A DNA stretch of 64,000 nucleotides from NCBI GenBank assembly GCA_041663305.1, contig JBAYMT010000003.1:1-64000 (forward strand). Reading direction: 5' to 3'. The position numbers were made by a program, and so were the translations under genes. A model generated the notes under the pieces. The model searched no databases. It worked only from the letters and a program-made list of their open reading frames with translations, and was not told the origin of the DNA. Positions 62,160-64,000 of this stretch are shown one piece after another (the stretch's first letter is position 1; every line of letters starts with the position of its first letter). The stretch comes from Minisyncoccus sp041663305 (GTDB lineage Bacteria > Patescibacteriota > Minisyncoccia > Minisyncoccales > Minisyncoccaceae).

Positions 62160-63695
62160 CTATAGTGGCATAGTGCCATGCTTTTTAAGAGGCGCTCCTT
62201 CTCTTTTCATAGCCAATACCTCCAAACATTGTATTATTATTTTTCTGGTGTCTTTAGGGTCTATTATCATATCAACTTGCCCAAGCTTTGCCGCCTCAAA
62301 GGGGTCTAAGAATCTTTCCTTCATTTCTTCAATTTTTTCTTTTTCAGCTTTTGCTGGATTACTGCTTTCAGAAATTTCCTTTTTATATATTATTTTAACC
62401 GCTTGCTCAGCGCCCATAACGGCAATCTGGGCCATCGGCCAAGCTATAACATTATCATACCCCAATCCCCTTGAAGCCAAGGCAATATAGGCTCCTCCAA
62501 AAGCTTTTCGCAAAATAATACTTATCTTAGGCACTGTCGCCTCGCTATAGGCATACAATATCTTTGCCCCATGTCTTATTATCCCTTGGTGTTCCTGATT
62601 TGTTCCTGGCAGATATCCGGGAGTATCAACCAAATTTACCAGCGGGATATTAAAGGCATCGCAAAATCTTACAAATCTTGCAATCTTGTCCGAGGCATCA
62701 ATATCCAAGACTCCAGCCATATACTTTACCTGATTAGCAACTACACCAACAGTATTTCCGTTTATCTTTGCAAATCCAACAATAACGTTCAATGCAAAAG
62801 CTTTATGCACTTCAAAAAACGAATCATTGTCAAAAACCTTCCCTATCACAAGTTTCATATCATATCCTTTTTCATTTTCTTCCGGTATCAATTCTAAAAT
62901 ATCATCAAGATACTCGTCCTCACCCTCGACTTCAATAAAATATTCTTCACTATTATTCTGTGGAAGATAATCAAGAAAATTTTTAACGTCCTCGAAACAT
63001 TCTTTTTCTGTTCTAGAAATAAAATGCGCGCATCCGCTTTTGGCCGTGTGTATATTTGCCCCACCAAGATCATCAAAACTCACATCTTCCCCCGTCACGC
63101 TTTTTATTATATCAGGACCAGTTATATACATCTGCGAAATCCCTTCAACCATAAAAATAAAATCTGAAAGACCGGGCGCATAGCAAGCGCCACCGGCTGA
63201 AGGACCGACCATTATGCTTATTTGCGGAATGATTCCCGAAGATTTCACCATTGCTCTAAAGATTTCAGCATACCCGTCTAAGCTGGTAACACCTTCTTGT
63301 ATCCTTGCTCCTCCTGAATCTATTATTGAAATAACAGGACATCCTATCTTCTGGGCAAGCTCAATAATCTTTACTACTTTTTTCCCGTGCATTTCCCCTA
63401 AAGTTCCGCCACTGCGTGAAAAATCCTGGCTATACAAACAGACTTGGCGTCCATTTATCTTTGCAAAACCGCTAATAACACAATCTCCGGAATATCTTTT
63501 TTTATCCAAGCCAAAATCATTGAATCGCGTTTCAACAAAAGGATCAAGCTCTACAAAAGAATTTTTATCTACCAATAATTCTATTCTTTCTCTGGCATCA
63601 AGCTTTCCTTTTTCATGCTGTTTTCGGACAAATTCTTCGTTTATTTTTTCCAAGCTTTTCAGATTTAATTTTTTGATTTGTTTTTCAAATTTCAT
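62160..63695 (-). CDS. Biotin-dependent carboxyltransferase subunit (PccB / decarboxylase alpha type)
   Basis: The protein is 511 residues, normal for the family. RQHEKGKLDARERIELL and DFSRSGGTLGEMHG are the N-terminal signature. SIIDSGGARIQEGV and GPSAGGACYAPGLSDF form the acyl-CoA oxyanion site, and VVANQVKYMAGVLDIDASDKIARF with DTPGYLPG form the carboxybiotin half. It carries the full two-crotonase-fold architecture of propionyl-CoA carboxylase beta or methylmalonyl-CoA decarboxylase alpha. The biotin ligase gene lies 6 nt upstream on the same strand. Whether it acts in carboxylation or in sodium-linked decarboxylation depends on partners outside the window. Confidence 0.9.
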   Translation of the reverse strand: MKFEKQIKKLNLKSLEKINEEFVRKQHEKGKLDARERIELLVDKNSFVELDPFVETRFNDFGLDKKRYSGDCVISGFAKINGRQVCLYSQDFSRSGGTLGEMHGKKVVKIIELAQKIGCPVISIIDSGGARIQEGVTSLDGYAEIFRAMVKSSGIIPQISIMVGPSAGGACYAPGLSDFIFMVEGISQMYITGPDIIKSVTGEDVSFDDLGGANIHTAKSGCAHFISRTEKECFEDVKNFLDYLPQNNSEEYFIEVEGEDEYLDDILELIPEENEKGYDMKLVIGKVFDNDSFFEVHKAFALNVIVGFAKINGNTVGVVANQVKYMAGVLDIDASDKIARFVRFCDAFNIPLVNLVDTPGYLPGTNQEHQGIIRHGAKILYAYSEATVPKISIILRKAFGGAYIALASRGLGYDNVIAWPMAQIAVMGAEQAVKIIYKKEISESSNPAKAEKEKIEEMKERFLDPFEAAKLGQVDMIIDPKDTRKIIIQCLEVLAMKREGAPLKKHGTMPL

Positions 63696-63701
63696 ATAAA
63701 A

Positions 63702-64000
63702 TTAAATTGTTATTTCATTAAAATAATATCTCATATTTTCAATAACTTTCTCAACAATTTTATCATTATCCACTGCAACTCCTAATTCATTTGAAACAGA
63801 AGTCGCTATTCTGGATAATTCATCGGGGAAATAGTCTATGTTCGTATCAATGCCTATCCCAATAACAGAATTTATATCATTTCCCTTAATTACGTTCTCG
63901 GTAAGTATTCCGCAAAACTTTTTCCCATTTACAAAAACATCATTCGGCAATTTTATCATCGGCTCCAAGTCAAACTCCTCTTTAATTGCGCTCGCAACAG
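63702..64000 (-). CDS. birA: Biotin protein ligase, C-terminal part (runs off the window)
   Basis: The frame continues beyond 64,000, so the N-terminus is missing here. The visible part starts in the catalytic domain (VASAIKEEFDLEPMIKLPND), with IKLPNDVFVNGKKFCGILTEN matching the K-W-P-N-D and biotin-adenylate lid of BirA/BPL. A small C-terminal domain follows (SVIGIGIDTNIDYFPDE). It attaches biotin to a carrier protein, the partner of the carboxyltransferase 6 nt downstream. This is consistent with one operon in which the carrier lies further upstream, outside the window. The visible TTG or ATG starts are internal. Confidence 0.85.
   Translation of the reverse strand, partial: VASAIKEEFDLEPMIKLPNDVFVNGKKFCGILTENVIKGNDINSVIGIGIDTNIDYFPDELSRIATSVSNELGVAVDNDKIVEKVIENMRYYFNEITI

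Noticed and set aside
1..64000. CRISPR array
   Set aside because: No short direct repeats with regular unique spacers and no cas genes were found; the repeated units seen are dispersed palindromes, terminators or coding repeats.

Overview
The window is AT-rich, densely coding bacterial DNA. It is built mostly of single, independently promoted small genes, with only a few short operons. The content suggests a streamlined, uncultured bacterium of the Patescibacteria/CPR type, though this is inference and no 16S gene is present. The supporting features are many short lone-domain proteins, sensor kinases with an N-terminal 7TM-type domain, pilin-like and membrane-anchored surface proteins, and a very high share of unrecognised small proteins. 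TGA is used as a normal stop.

Layout. 1-750 holds tRNA-Tyr, tRNA-Thr, rpmG and tRNA-Trp. 750-2,400 is repeat-rich and contains two tandem copies of a covarying three-stem element, a hydrolase remnant and a NUDIX gene. 2,500-6,100 is a deoxynucleotide/deazapurine-like cluster: a deoxyribosyltransferase-fold protein diverges from an overlapping run of short thymidylate synthase, a frameshifted dTMP kinase and a QueC-like PP-loop enzyme, with a CYTH protein just downstream. 6,471-9,017 is a methyltransferase plus 7TM histidine kinase pair. 9,300-22,800 carries lone genes (macro, HIT, NUDIX, GrpB, HD, ASCH, receiver, DUF4105, zinc-ribbon microproteins, membrane-anchored proteins) separated by terminators, promoters and direct repeats. 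23,029-25,684 is a GC-richer three-gene operon of phosphotransferase-like, P-loop kinase and DHH phosphoesterase. 29,500-32,550 holds a putative metallopeptidase followed by three HEPN-like proteins in a row. 33,199-35,444 has Dus and a membrane ankyrin protein, followed by a compact unidentified structured RNA candidate at about 35,643-35,779.

35,894-39,651 is a run of zinc-ribbon and other microproteins, several with promoters that imply leaderless mRNAs. 39,719-45,569 holds a pilin fused to a glycine-rich domain, an EgtD-like methyltransferase, an inactive-looking APH-like protein and a secreted beta-propeller protein. 45,742-47,086 encodes a cold-shock protein and DNA polymerase IV. 47,655-50,852 is a second methyltransferase plus 7TM kinase pair. 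51,634-56,296 is more metabolic: an exonuclease, aldehyde dehydrogenase, GalT-like enzyme and triosephosphate isomerase. 56,668-57,624 is a Xer-type recombinase. On the minus strand, 58,792-62,016 is a copper operon (csoR, HMA-type membrane protein, copA) with a recognisable CsoR operator. The right end carries a biotin-dependent carboxyltransferase subunit and the C-terminal part of a biotin ligase that runs off the window.

Two gene classes are interleaved. One class is AT-rich with no clear Shine-Dalgarno sequence. The other is GC-richer with a canonical TTGACA promoter, a strong AGGAGG and a tight terminator. Direct repeats of terminator and terminator-promoter joints flank many genes, which suggests turnover by homologous exchange of gene cassettes (inference). 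The most interesting candidates are the tandem covarying element, the duplicated methyltransferase/7TM-kinase module, the triple-HEPN locus, the TS/Tmk/QueC cluster and the 35.7 kb RNA.
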